Below, in pieces: positions 17,830 to 25,978 of a DNA stretch of 57,501 nt. The notes beneath the pieces were generated by a model, which saw only the letters and a list, made by a program, of their open reading frames with translations, made no database searches and was not told the origin of the DNA. The stretch is from Verrucomicrobiota bacterium (GTDB lineage Bacteria; Verrucomicrobiota; Verrucomicrobiia; Chthoniobacterales; JAFAMB01), in the NCBI GenBank assembly GCA_019247695.1, contig JAFBAP010000022.1:1-57501 (forward strand), read 5' to 3'. Every line of letters begins with the position of its first letter. Position 1 is the first letter of the stretch. A program made the position numbers and the translations under genes.

Positions 17830-19293
17830 CTAAGTTAAGGGCGCTTTGTGACGGCTACGGCGTTGGGTCAGGACGAATTGGTGGCGGGGTTTGGTCAGCA
17901 GTTGGTAGTTTTTGGGCCGGCGTTTCTTGGCCCGGGGTTCGACCCGGTCAGGCCGCGCCCGCACGGGATCGGAGGCAATCAGCCGCAGCAATTCGCTCTC
18001 CAGCGCGGCTTGTTGACGCACGCTCAGGCCGCCCCCCTGCAGCACGGCCGCAAAGGCCTGCAGGGCGTCCAGCGTGCCTTTGAACGAGAGCCGGCTTAAG
18101 GCCACCTGGTGCTGAAGGGCCGCCTGCAGCATCACGGCGCGCACCAGGTTATAAGCAATAAAGTGCATCAACAATTCTTTACCGATCATCTGCGGCGAGC
18201 GGCAGCGTAACACGTCGAGCCGCATCAGGGTTTTGAGTTCGCGGAAATGCAACTCCACCTGCCAGCGTTGCAGGTAGAGGCCGGCCAGGGCCTCGGCCGG
18301 GTAGGCGACCGGATCCAGCAGGGTGGTCACCAACACCAGGCTGCGGGGGCGGAAGCCTTTGAGGGTGACCTTGACGCGCGCTTGGCGCACCGTCAGGGTG
18401 TCGGGCAAGGCCGCAAACTGCTCGGCACTCAGCGTGCGGGGACAGCCGCGCGGCTTGGTCCACGCCAGTTGCCGATCCGCTTTGCCCAAGCGCTGGCCGC
18501 GTCGCCAATTGACGCGCCGGGCCTGATGCAGCCGCATGAGGCCATCGACGCCCCGCTGCTGCAAGGTGGCCAGCAAGCCAAAGGAGCAAAACCCCCGGTC
18601 CGCCACCAGCACATCGCCTGGGGCTAAGTGGTGCCAGAGTTGTCGAAATAGCTGCACGTCATGCACCCGCACCGGGCCGTGCACCGCGTGCAACAAGGCC
18701 CCCGTGGCCAGCGAGAAGAGGCCCACTAACTTCAGCATCGGGAAGCCGCAGTCGGCTTTCTGACCGCTGGGTTGGGGGTAGGCCTCCTGATTTTGGGCCG
18801 TATCGGGCATCGAACAGGTGGTGCCCTCGACGACTTTAACTTGGTGGCCGCGCCACCAGTGCGGGTCGGGTAGCTCGCTTTCCATCCCGCCAGCGAGTTG
18901 CTGGTGGATGGCTTCGAGCGTCGCCTCGGGCAAGCGGGCGCGCGCTTGGCAATAGGCGCTGGTGTTGGCCGACATCGGCCCGCCGCCCTGCCGGATCCAC
19001 CAGGCTTGGACTTTACGCACCGCGGTGCGGCAGGCAGAATCGGCCGAAAGCACTTGCGACAAAAACGCCCAGAAGGTGATCAGGGGAGTAAAGAGCCGTT
19101 GCCGGCCGGACGGGCCCCGCGGGAGGCCCTGCCAGCGGCTGTCGGGGATCAACAGGCCGAAGAGGGCCCGCAGTTGGCTCAGCGATTTGGCCTGGAGCAC
19201 CGCCGGGGGCACCTGGGGGCGCGCCCGGCGGGCAGCCTGGCCCAAGAGCAAGGCCTGAAAGCCGGGCAAAATGGGGAGGGCAGAAGCGTGCAT
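17830..19293 (-). CDS. IS4 family transposase
   Basis: The 487-residue DDE transposase has an N-terminal helical domain, then VVEGTTCSMPDT at the position of the first catalytic acid, LVADRGF for the second, and LYLQRWQVELHFRELK, the Y-x2-R-x3-E-x6-K signature with the third. The first catalytic acid is Glu rather than the usual Asp (VDGT), which may weaken or merely vary catalysis. The stop TAG lies in the left terminal inverted repeat. The frame is intact and full length, so the element may be recent. Confidence 0.9.
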   Translation of the reverse strand: MHASALPILPGFQALLLGQAARRARPQVPPAVLQAKSLSQLRALFGLLIPDSRWQGLPRGPSGRQRLFTPLITFWAFLSQVLSADSACRTAVRKVQAWWIRQGGGPMSANTSAYCQARARLPEATLEAIHQQLAGGMESELPDPHWWRGHQVKVVEGTTCSMPDTAQNQEAYPQPSGQKADCGFPMLKLVGLFSLATGALLHAVHGPVRVHDVQLFRQLWHHLAPGDVLVADRGFCSFGLLATLQQRGVDGLMRLHQARRVNWRRGQRLGKADRQLAWTKPRGCPRTLSAEQFAALPDTLTVRQARVKVTLKGFRPRSLVLVTTLLDPVAYPAEALAGLYLQRWQVELHFRELKTLMRLDVLRCRSPQMIGKELLMHFIAYNLVRAVMLQAALQHQVALSRLSFKGTLDALQAFAAVLQGGGLSVRQQAALESELLRLIASDPVRARPDRVEPRAKKRRPKNYQLLTKPRHQFVLTQRRSRHKAPLT

Positions 19294-19335
19294 CTAGGGA
19301 CGTAAGCCTACGCCCCCCTAACGCGAGCTTTTTTT

Positions 19336-19677
19336 ATGACTGAGCCGGTGCTGTCGCCCCCCGAACTGCGCCGACTCCAGCAGCGCTATCGCCACCTGCA
19401 GGCCGAAGTGGCCCAGTTGGGCTGGATCGTTCAGGGCAGCCTCATGCCCAAAGCCCCGCGCGCCTGGCGCCTGACGCGTAAAGTCCAGGGCAAGACGGTG
19501 ACCCTGGCGCTTTCGGCCGCGCAGGCCGACGCGTTTCGGCAGGCCATTGCCAATCACCGCCGGCTCGAAGAACTGCTGCACGAGATGCGCCAACTCAGTG
19601 AGATTGCCCTGCTGGGCTCCGCCCCCGGCGTCAAGAGACGGCCCCGACCTACCCGGCCGAAACCACCCTTAACTTAG
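19336..19677 (+). CDS. DUF6788 family protein carried by the IS
   Basis: The 113-residue protein has the pattern RYRHLQAEVAQLGWIVQGSL...GKTVTLALSAAQADAFRQAI, followed by a helical tail and a basic C-terminus. Similar small proteins accompany IS4-like transposases; the role is unknown, perhaps DNA binding or regulation. It is divergent from the transposase with only 42 bp between the starts, so they must share a promoter region. No Shine-Dalgarno sequence is evident. Its last residues PLT and TAG stop lie in the right terminal repeat, mirroring the transposase end. Confidence 0.75.
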   Translation: MTEPVLSPPELRRLQQRYRHLQAEVAQLGWIVQGSLMPKAPRAWRLTRKVQGKTVTLALSAAQADAFRQAIANHRRLEELLHEMRQLSEIALLGSAPGVKRRPRPTRPKPPLT

Positions 19678-19755
19678 CGCCATTCGGACCTGTCCCCCTT
19701 TTGGATGTTCCCGGCTTTTGGAATGCGCCCGCCCGGGCCAGGTTGGACCCCGGGC

Positions 19756-19799
19756 AAAGGGACAGACCCTCCTACCGCAAGGCAAAAGGGACAGACCCT
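19756..19799. repeat. 15-bp direct repeat AAAGGGACAGACCCT
   Basis: Two exact copies lie at 19756-19770 and 19785-19799. The GGGACAG core is also seen, inverted, as CTGTCCC at both ends of the IS and upstream of the Rieske gene, which points to a family of short mobile or REP-like sequences in this island. Confidence 0.6.
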
Positions 19800-20023
19800 G
19801 AAGCACGGGACCTGGCTCGAAGGGCGCTAAGGTATAAGGGTGGCGGGGTGAAAACGACGGGTGGCCCTTCCCCGCGTTGAAAGCGGCTGCTAACGCGCGG
19901 GCCTAACGGAGCCGTCCTCCTTCAAAGCCCCTCGGCGAAAACGGGTAAAGGGGAGCGTCCCGGTCCAGGAGCAAGGCCAGGGTTACCAGATACCAGCCGT
20001 TAAGCCAGCACCAAGCCGCAGCA

Positions 20024-20043
20024 GAGGCGGGCCCGCCCGCCTC
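20024..20043. repeat. GC-rich palindrome (REP-like candidate)
   Basis: GAGGCGGGC (20024-20032) and GCCCGCCTC (20035-20043) form a 9-bp perfect stem with a 2-base centre, 266 bp beyond the 3' end of the RAYT gene. It may be a substrate hairpin for that transposase. Only one copy was noticed. Confidence 0.35.
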
Positions 20044-20308
20044 AGGCGGCTGGATGGAATAGGAAGCCGGTCTGGGCGACAGTGAAGGCCGAGCGGCCAT
20101 GGACTGCCGCCCGCCAAACGCGCCAAGGGCGCCGGGGCCGAGCGGCCCTCACTGGCCCCCCTTTGACGGAATACGGGTCGGCCCTCAGCCGCGCGGGCCG
20201 TGGTCCATCCAGGTCTACTGCGGCCGCCAAGCTGGCACCGCGTTTGTGTCAACGGGGTCCGGCAGCCGATCCACGAACGGCCCAAGGCATCCGCCCCGCT
20301 TACCCCCT

Positions 20309-21340
20309 TCAGCCCGGGGCCCCTCGTGCCGGCACGGCCCGGCCCCGCCAGCACACAAACCACTCCGCCCCGCCCCCTTGGGCCGCCCCCGCCGGCTCAG
20401 CGCCCGGCCCGGGCGGCTGGCCCGGGCCCCGCCAGCGGCTCAGCTGTTCTTCGACAAAGCGGCGGCTGCCCAGCACCAACCCGTTGGTCAGAAAGCGCAG
20501 CCGGCAGCCCAGGCTCACCCCGGCCGGCAACGCCCCTTTTTCCTGCTCGACCACCCGGCGGGCCACCTCGGGCTCTATCACCGCCTGCTCCGGCTTAGCA
20601 GCCACCACCCCGGCCCGAAACAGCAGGCACCGGTACTCAGCCCCCACCTCGGCCCAACTCGTTTGGTCCGGTTCGTACCCCAAGGCGCGCGCCAGCCCCG
20701 CGCGCGCTTGGACCCGGCCCGCCCCGACCGCCTCGCCGTACCCGGAGTAGCCGTAATCCTTCGGGTCAGCGCACTGCTTGGCTCGCACGGGGTTGAGATC
20801 GATGTAGAGCGCCACGGCCTGCAAGGCTGTGCCGTCCTGGACCAACAGGCTCTTGAAGCGCTCGGCCCACAGCGGGCCGAAGCGGCCGTGCCGGCGGTTA
20901 TACCACTGGGCAAAGCGGCTCTTGAGTTCCTGGAGGAACCTCGACAGGTCGAACATGCGCGCCTGTAGCGCCTCGCGCAAGGTTTGGGCGGCCAGTTCCC
21001 CACCCGGCGTCTGGCCGGCCAGCACCCGCTGGAGGGCGTGCCGGCGCGCTTGGCCGTACAAGGCTTCCACGCGCTCGAGCAACTCGGGATCCGACAGGAG
21101 GCGGGGTTGGGGCACCTCGCACAACAGGTGGAAATGGTTGGCCATCACCGCATAGGTCAGCACGGGGATACCGCAGAAGGCGGCCAGCCGGTGCAGGAGG
21201 CGCACCCAGTACTCCGCCTCGGGGCAGCCGGACCCAGAGCCCTCGAAGATGCGCTGGCCGTTGGTGACGCGTGAGATGCAATGGTAGAAACAGGGGTGGG
21301 CGGAGCCTTTGAGGCGGGGCTGGCGCATAGAGCGACCCAT
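20309..21340 (-). CDS. REP-associated tyrosine transposase (Y1_Tnp, IS200-like)
   Basis: The 343-residue single-strand-type transposase has the HUH motif NHFHLL (near residue 69) in a MANHFHLLCEVP context. The catalytic tyrosine is probably in VALYIDLNPVRA, after RFGPLWAERFKS. The start MRQPR or MGRSMRQPR is typical of the family. A C-terminal extension beyond about residue 230 is GC-rich and poorly conserved-looking. RAYTs act on REP palindromes and are usually single-copy domesticated genes. An AT-rich stretch at 21341-21385 precedes it and may hold its promoter. Confidence 0.88.
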   Translation of the reverse strand: MGRSMRQPRLKGSAHPCFYHCISRVTNGQRIFEGSGSGCPEAEYWVRLLHRLAAFCGIPVLTYAVMANHFHLLCEVPQPRLLSDPELLERVEALYGQARRHALQRVLAGQTPGGELAAQTLREALQARMFDLSRFLQELKSRFAQWYNRRHGRFGPLWAERFKSLLVQDGTALQAVALYIDLNPVRAKQCADPKDYGYSGYGEAVGAGRVQARAGLARALGYEPDQTSWAEVGAEYRCLLFRAGVVAAKPEQAVIEPEVARRVVEQEKGALPAGVSLGCRLRFLTNGLVLGSRRFVEEQLSRWRGPGQPPGPGAEPAGAAQGGGAEWFVCWRGRAVPARGAPG

Positions 21341-21724
21341 ATGATAACATAATAAAATAATGTTTAAATATTTTTTTTCACTGCGAGGTTGGTTGGGACC
21401 TTTTTTGGGCGGAAAGCTTACGGCGGCGTTGCCCTGACTGCGTGTCTCGACCGTGCCGATCCAGCCTTGATCGTCGCCTCCTTGTGTCGTTTAGACCCGT
21501 TTCATTCCGTGCATATCGAAGAGCTCTTGATCACCGCCATGAGCGGCGTTACGCCCTGCCCGAAATGGAGGTAAGTTGAGCGTGGTTTTGGCTGGCCAGC
21601 ACCAGGCCGTTTCTTACCGCCGGGTGCGGCGCCCACGAGGGCCATTTCACTGCGTGAACGCCTTTAAAGAAGGAGCGCTTCGAGCCGGCGGTGGTTCGAC
21701 GAAGGACTGCCGAGCGGCGCTGGT
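21341..21724. other. Non-coding region between RAYT and the DUF6788 remnant
   Basis: An AT-rich patch at 21341-21385 likely serves the RAYT promoter. The rest shows only short open frames without recognisable similarity. The part near 21655-21724 may be the decayed 3' end of the DUF6788 remnant. Confidence 0.4.
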
Positions 21725-21913
21725 CTACGCCGCTGAGAGAAACAGGATGGCGGTTTTGCCACGTACATTGCGCGGCAGACACCATGCGCGCGCGTCTTCG
21801 CGCCTCAAGCTTCCCTGAACGAGGCCGCCTGACCGGGCCACTTCCGCCCGCAGCTGGCGGTAGCGCCGGTGGGGCCAGCACAATTGGCCGGGCGACAGCA
21901 CAGGCTTGGTCAA
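21725..21913 (-). pseudogene. DUF6788 gene remnant
   Basis: The first 62 codons closely parallel the intact gene at 19336: MTKPVLSP, RYRQLRAEVARSGGLVQGSL, ARAWCLPR, GKTAILFLSAA. Where the intact protein reads LSAAQAD, this copy has TAG in place of the CAG glutamine codon, and the downstream sequence no longer follows the family. No transposase is found beside it; the expected position is taken by a LacI gene. It is thus the relic of a second IS copy. Confidence 0.75.
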
Positions 21914-21964
21914 ACGCAGGTATCCTTCAACGGAGAACCAAACTCTGATTCAGAGAAGATCCGG

Positions 21965-23083
21965 TTACCGCCGTTTCGGAGACCCCCGTGAGCGTGCAGG
22001 CGGGAATGCAGGCCGTGCGTCCTCACGAGTAACCGAGGGAGCATTCCTCTTTCTTGAGATCGTTTCTGCCCCGCAGGACGCGCGGACGATCAACTCCAGG
22101 GGAACCATGTCGAGCTGGCGTCCGATGGCTTCCCGCTCTAACAGGGCGATCAGTGCTTCACCGGCCCGGCGCCCCTGTTCGATGGCATGGGATCGAACCG
22201 TCGTCAGGGGTGGACTGGTAAAGCTTGCCGCCGGTAAATCATCATACCCGACCACGGCAATATCCTCCGGGATGGAGAGCCCGGCTTCACGAATGGCCGC
22301 CATGGCCCCGATAGCAATCGTATCATTGCCCGCGAATAGCGCCGCTGGCCGAGCGTTCGACGCCAGAATCCGCTTCATTGCGGCGTGGCCACTCTCGAGG
22401 CTGAAGTCGCCCTCTGCAAACAGTTGCCGATCGAAGGGGATCTTCGCCCGTTTCAGCGCGGCGCGATAACCTTCCAGCCGTTTGGAAGCGGGCAGGTACG
22501 TCAAGGCGGCGTAGCTGATATGCGCGATCCGCTGCCGGCCCAGTGCCAGGAGGTGTTCGGTTGCCCGGCAACTCGCTTCACCGTCCTTGGTGCCGACGGC
22601 ATTCTCGGCCGAATGCCCGCAGGAACCGAAGATCAGAACGGGAAACTTCGATTCGATCAGCTTGACGAGAGCAACATCCCCCTTGCGAGGGTTGATGACG
22701 ATGAGGCCGTCAATGCGCTTGCTCTTGGCTAACTCCAGGTAGGCGTCGCCATTGGACGGATCCACAACGGTCTCCATCAACAGGCGGTACCCGCGGGCGC
22801 GGCATCCCTCGTTGATGCCGAACACCATCCTCGGCACAAACGCATCCACCGCCATCAGATCCGGCCGCGACAAGATCAATCCCACCGTGCGGCTACGCCC
22901 ACTGACGAGCATCTGGGCGGCTGAGTTGGGCACGTAACCGAGCTTCCGGGCCGCCGCCAGAATGCGCTTCCGGGTAGCGTCCGGGATCTGAATCTTCGGG
23001 TTATTCGTCAGGACGAGTGACACCGTGGAACGTGCCACGCCGGCTTCCCGGGCGATGTCATGACTGGTAACGCGTCCCTTCAT
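21965..23083 (-). CDS. LacI family transcriptional regulator
   Basis: The 372-residue regulator has an N-terminal HTH (SHDIAREAGVARSTVSLVL), the hinge helix KLGYVPNSAAQML and a sugar-binding domain ending in the usual DLPAASFTSPPLTTVR and GEALIALLERE. The start at 23083 (MKGRVTSHDI) gives the typical N-terminus; an upstream ATG at 23119 would add 12 residues. A basic tail of about 30 residues past the family end is unusual and reaches the mobile island, suggesting a rearranged 3' end. It is the last gene of the alpha-galactoside-type operon and probably its regulator. Confidence 0.88.
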   Translation of the reverse strand: MKGRVTSHDIAREAGVARSTVSLVLTNNPKIQIPDATRKRILAAARKLGYVPNSAAQMLVSGRSRTVGLILSRPDLMAVDAFVPRMVFGINEGCRARGYRLLMETVVDPSNGDAYLELAKSKRIDGLIVINPRKGDVALVKLIESKFPVLIFGSCGHSAENAVGTKDGEASCRATEHLLALGRQRIAHISYAALTYLPASKRLEGYRAALKRAKIPFDRQLFAEGDFSLESGHAAMKRILASNARPAALFAGNDTIAIGAMAAIREAGLSIPEDIAVVGYDDLPAASFTSPPLTTVRSHAIEQGRRAGEALIALLEREAIGRQLDMVPLELIVRASCGAETISRKRNAPSVTREDARPAFPPARSRGSPKRR

Positions 23084-23196
23084 AACCTTCCACAGTGAGG
23101 TTAGCGCTACCAGGGGCATGCGGGCAACCTACCTACCTGCCCCGGATGCCGGCTGCGCGCGCAAAAGCCTGCCAGCACCCCCGCCGCAGCTTTGCC

Positions 23197-24543
23197 CTAA
23201 GCCGCCACAGCTTTTTCCTTCCTCGGAACGGCTCGCAAGCGTTCCGGGATCCACTCGCCGTGGGCTGCGAGCAAATCATCCACCAAGGCCCAGATCTGAT
23301 TCAGGTCAAGTTCGGCGGCCGTGTGCGGGTCAAGCATTGCCGCCTGGTAAATACGATCACGGTTGCCGGTCAGGATCGCTTCAACCGTGAGCGCCTGCAC
23401 ATTGATGTTCGTCTGCATCAATGCGCCCAAATGCGCCGGGATACGCCCGATCCGGATTGGTTGAACCCCGTTTTTGTCCACCAGGCACGGCACCTCAACG
23501 CAGCAGCCAGCCGGCAGATTCTCAATGAGGCCATGGTTGGCCACATTGCCATAGATGACCCGAGGCGTGCCCGTCTCAAGGCTATGAATGATCTTGGAGC
23601 CATACTCGACGCTGCGGCGGACCTCGACCGGCTGATCCGAACTTTCCAGGTCAGACCGCAGTTTTTGCCACTCCGCAATCTGGACTTCGCAACGGCGCGG
23701 GTACTCATCCAAGGGCACGTTATAATTCTTGATCAGATCCGGCCGGCCCTCCTTGATAAACCAAGGTACGTACTCGGAAAAATGTTCGCTCGATTCCGTC
23801 ACGAAGTAGCCGACCCGGGTGAACAGGTCATACCGCACCCGGTTCCACTCGGGAACCCGTCCTTCATCAACCACTCGCCGGATTTCCGGATAAAGGTCCT
23901 GGCCGTCACGCTCGAATTTCAGGTAAAAGGCCATGTGGTTAATGCCGGCCACCAAGTAATTAATTTCCTCCACCGGCACGCCGATGTCCTGAGCCAACTC
24001 ATCCGCTGTATGCTGTACGCTGTGGCAAAGCCCAATCGTGCGCGTCTTCGAGGCTTCGTACATGGCCCAGCAGTTAATCGCCATCGGGTTAACATAATTC
24101 AGGTGCACGACGTCCGGGCAGAGGCGCTCCATTTCCCGGCACATGTCAATCAACACCGGAACCGTCCGCAGGGCCCGCATGATGCCCCCGATGCCCAGCG
24201 TATCAGCGATCGTCTGACGAAGCCCGTAGCGCTTGGGCACTTCGAAATCGGTGACGGTGCAGGGCCGGTAGCCCCCAACCTGAATCATGTTGATCGCGTA
24301 GGCGGCCCCTTCGAGTGCCTGGGAACGATCTGTCGTCACCTCCACTTTCGCCGATGCCCCGAGAGTCTGGATGATCCGGCGGGCCACGATCTCGGACGAT
24401 TTCAGACGCTCCGGATCAATGTCGAACAGGCAAATATTGGAATCTGCCAACTCGGGAAACGACAAAATGTCACCGATCAGGTTCTTGGCGAACACGGTGC
24501 TGCCTGCCCCGATAAAGGTGATCTTTCGGTTTGGGTTACTCAT
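23197..24543 (-). CDS. melA: Glycoside hydrolase family 4 alpha-galactosidase-like enzyme
   Basis: The 448-residue NAD- and divalent-metal-dependent glycosidase has ITFIGAGSTVF at the N-terminus (Rossmann), LNYVNPMAINCWA, the metal-site cysteine in CHSVQ (C173) and the histidine in INHMAFYL (H203). The CHSVQ form is that of MelA-type alpha-galactosidases rather than phospho-glycosidases. It hydrolyses alpha-galactosides or related sugars in the cytoplasm by a redox-elimination mechanism. It lies downstream of the binding-protein gene and a strong hairpin. Galacturonidase or glucosidase specificity cannot be excluded. Confidence 0.85.
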   Translation of the reverse strand: MSNPNRKITFIGAGSTVFAKNLIGDILSFPELADSNICLFDIDPERLKSSEIVARRIIQTLGASAKVEVTTDRSQALEGAAYAINMIQVGGYRPCTVTDFEVPKRYGLRQTIADTLGIGGIMRALRTVPVLIDMCREMERLCPDVVHLNYVNPMAINCWAMYEASKTRTIGLCHSVQHTADELAQDIGVPVEEINYLVAGINHMAFYLKFERDGQDLYPEIRRVVDEGRVPEWNRVRYDLFTRVGYFVTESSEHFSEYVPWFIKEGRPDLIKNYNVPLDEYPRRCEVQIAEWQKLRSDLESSDQPVEVRRSVEYGSKIIHSLETGTPRVIYGNVANHGLIENLPAGCCVEVPCLVDKNGVQPIRIGRIPAHLGALMQTNINVQALTVEAILTGNRDRIYQAAMLDPHTAAELDLNQIWALVDDLLAAHGEWIPERLRAVPRKEKAVAA

Positions 24544-24580
24544 GTGGGCGGTTCTTCGAATAAGAGGCTTGGAAACAGGA

Positions 24581-24606
24581 GATCCTCGCGTCTACACGCG
24601 AGGATC
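24581..24606 (-). repeat. Perfect 11-bp stem-loop between binding protein and melA
   Basis: GATCCTCGCGT (24581-24591) pairs with ACGCGAGGATC (24596-24606) around a 4-nt loop. It lies 34 nt after the binding-protein stop and 38 nt before the melA start, within the operon. No T-run follows, so an mRNA processing or stabilising role is more likely than complete termination. Confidence 0.75.
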
Positions 24607-24639
24607 CGGGTAGCATCAGGACCAAAAAAACCAGCAAAC

Positions 24640-25953
24640 TTAGTCCTCGAATAGGGCGTTCACTTCGGCATTGGCCTTCTTCAACGTAGACGCCGCGTCC
24701 GCGCCATTCAGCAGGATCGCGTCGAGCGCCACGCGCATAATGCGCAGGACGTCAGCGGCGTGGTCGGCAATCGGGAAAAGAAAAGTCCCGTTCGGGTCGG
24801 TCGCTTCCTGGACGAACGGCGACACTTCTGCGCCTTTTTTGTTCATCGCCTGTTCCGCGACCTCAGCCGTACCCTTGATCGCGGGAAACACCACGCCGTA
24901 GCTGGCCACAATCTTCTGCGCGTCTTCGGATCCGAGAAACTTAACCCACTTCCACGCCTCGGCCTTATGCTTGCTGCCCGTCCAGATGGAATCGGCCAAG
25001 CCGTTGAACATCGATTTCCTGCCTTGCGGGCCTTTCGGTAACGGAGCGAAATTTTTATCGAACTTGGCGTTGTCAAGGTACCAATTGATGTTCCACGAAC
25101 CGGTCAGCGCCAGCGCTCCCTTCTGGGCCGCAAACAGGCTGTTGGCCCCGAGTTGCCGGGCGTCCTTGGCGGGGATGATAAACCCCTTTTTCAGGCTCGT
25201 GTCGGCGATCCATTGAAGGGCTTCAGCCAGCCGAGGGTCGTCGTAATGAAAGCCCTTCGCCCAAGGACCATCATGAAACTTAAAGCCGTTCGAAACCGCG
25301 AAATGGCTCCATTCCGTCTGGCCGAAACCGTCCGGCATGCCATCGATCAGGAGGCCGTACTGTTTAACCTTCTTGGGGTTGAAATTAGGCGACGAGCCGT
25401 TGTTGCCGGCCTCATCAATCGAGAGCTTGGCGATCAACTGCCCGAACGTACCCCCGTCCTTCGGATTCCACGTGAGGTCATTCAACTCTTTCGGATCCAC
25501 CCCGGCCTTGTCGAGCATCGCCTTGTTATAAACGATGCCGATGGTGTCCCAATCTTTCGGAAACCCGTACTGCTTGCCCCCTTTACCCCACAGTTGGTAA
25601 AGGCCGCCCAGGTAGTTGTCCGTAGGCACGTTTTCTTTCTTGATCATCGGGCCGACGTCGACCAGCAAATCATTCTGGACGAATTCCGGGTAGCGAGACA
25701 GGTGATCAGTAAACACGTCAGGCGCCGTGCCGGAAACAAAGCCGGTGCTCAACGCGGTCCAGTAGTCGCCCCAGGAGGTCTGGGTAATTTTTATGTTAAT
25801 ATCCGGGTTGGCCTTCTGGAAGGCGGCCGCGGCAGCCTGGTACATCGGCAACTGGGCAGGGTCCCAGAGCCAGTAATTGATGGTAGTGGCAGCATGGGCT
25901 GACGCGCTGACTAACAGCAGGGCGGCAAACAGCGGTTTGCTAAGGTGCAACAT
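24640..25953 (-). CDS. Carbohydrate ABC transporter binding protein (family 1)
   Basis: The 437-residue extracellular solute-binding protein has a signal peptide MLHLSKPLFAALLLVSASAHA and a mature start TTINYWLWDP. The motif WGDYWTALSTGFVSGTAPDVF and later ALTGSWNINWYLDN are typical of oligosaccharide-binding MalE/UgpB relatives. It is the third gene of the operon after two permease genes (25 bp gap) and would deliver an alpha-galactoside or other glycoside. Confidence 0.9.
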   Translation of the reverse strand: MLHLSKPLFAALLLVSASAHAATTINYWLWDPAQLPMYQAAAAAFQKANPDINIKITQTSWGDYWTALSTGFVSGTAPDVFTDHLSRYPEFVQNDLLVDVGPMIKKENVPTDNYLGGLYQLWGKGGKQYGFPKDWDTIGIVYNKAMLDKAGVDPKELNDLTWNPKDGGTFGQLIAKLSIDEAGNNGSSPNFNPKKVKQYGLLIDGMPDGFGQTEWSHFAVSNGFKFHDGPWAKGFHYDDPRLAEALQWIADTSLKKGFIIPAKDARQLGANSLFAAQKGALALTGSWNINWYLDNAKFDKNFAPLPKGPQGRKSMFNGLADSIWTGSKHKAEAWKWVKFLGSEDAQKIVASYGVVFPAIKGTAEVAEQAMNKKGAEVSPFVQEATDPNGTFLFPIADHAADVLRIMRVALDAILLNGADAASTLKKANAEVNALFED

Positions 25954-25978
25954 TGATAGTTTGGGGAGTTTTAGGTTT

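Larger units (their letters stand above)
17823..19684. mobile_element. IS4-type insertion sequence with a DUF6788 passenger
   Basis: The element is 1862 bp, bounded by perfect 19-bp terminal inverted repeats: AATGGCGCTAAGTTAAGGG at 17823-17841 and its complement at 19666-19684. It holds two divergent genes, the transposase (minus) and a DUF6788 protein (plus). Their stop codons both lie inside the terminal repeats. The outer flanks carry GGACCTGTCCCC on both sides (17811-17822 and 19686-19697, with one extra base on the right). This could be a target duplication or an insertion preference for a near-palindrome. Confidence 0.85.
19685..20308. other. GC-rich non-coding region between IS and RAYT
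   Basis: No gene is supported here; open frames are compositional. It contains a 15-bp direct repeat AAAGGGACAGACCCT (19756-19770 and 19785-19799) and a 9-bp stem GAGGCGGGC/GCCCGCCTC at 20024-20043. Such structured GC-rich units are expected near REP-associated transposases. Confidence 0.5.

Noticed and set aside
17811-19697. GGACCTGTCCCC flanks as a classic target-site duplication
   Set aside because: The spacing to the terminal repeats differs by one base and the string is nearly palindromic and recurs in the island, so a true duplication is not established.
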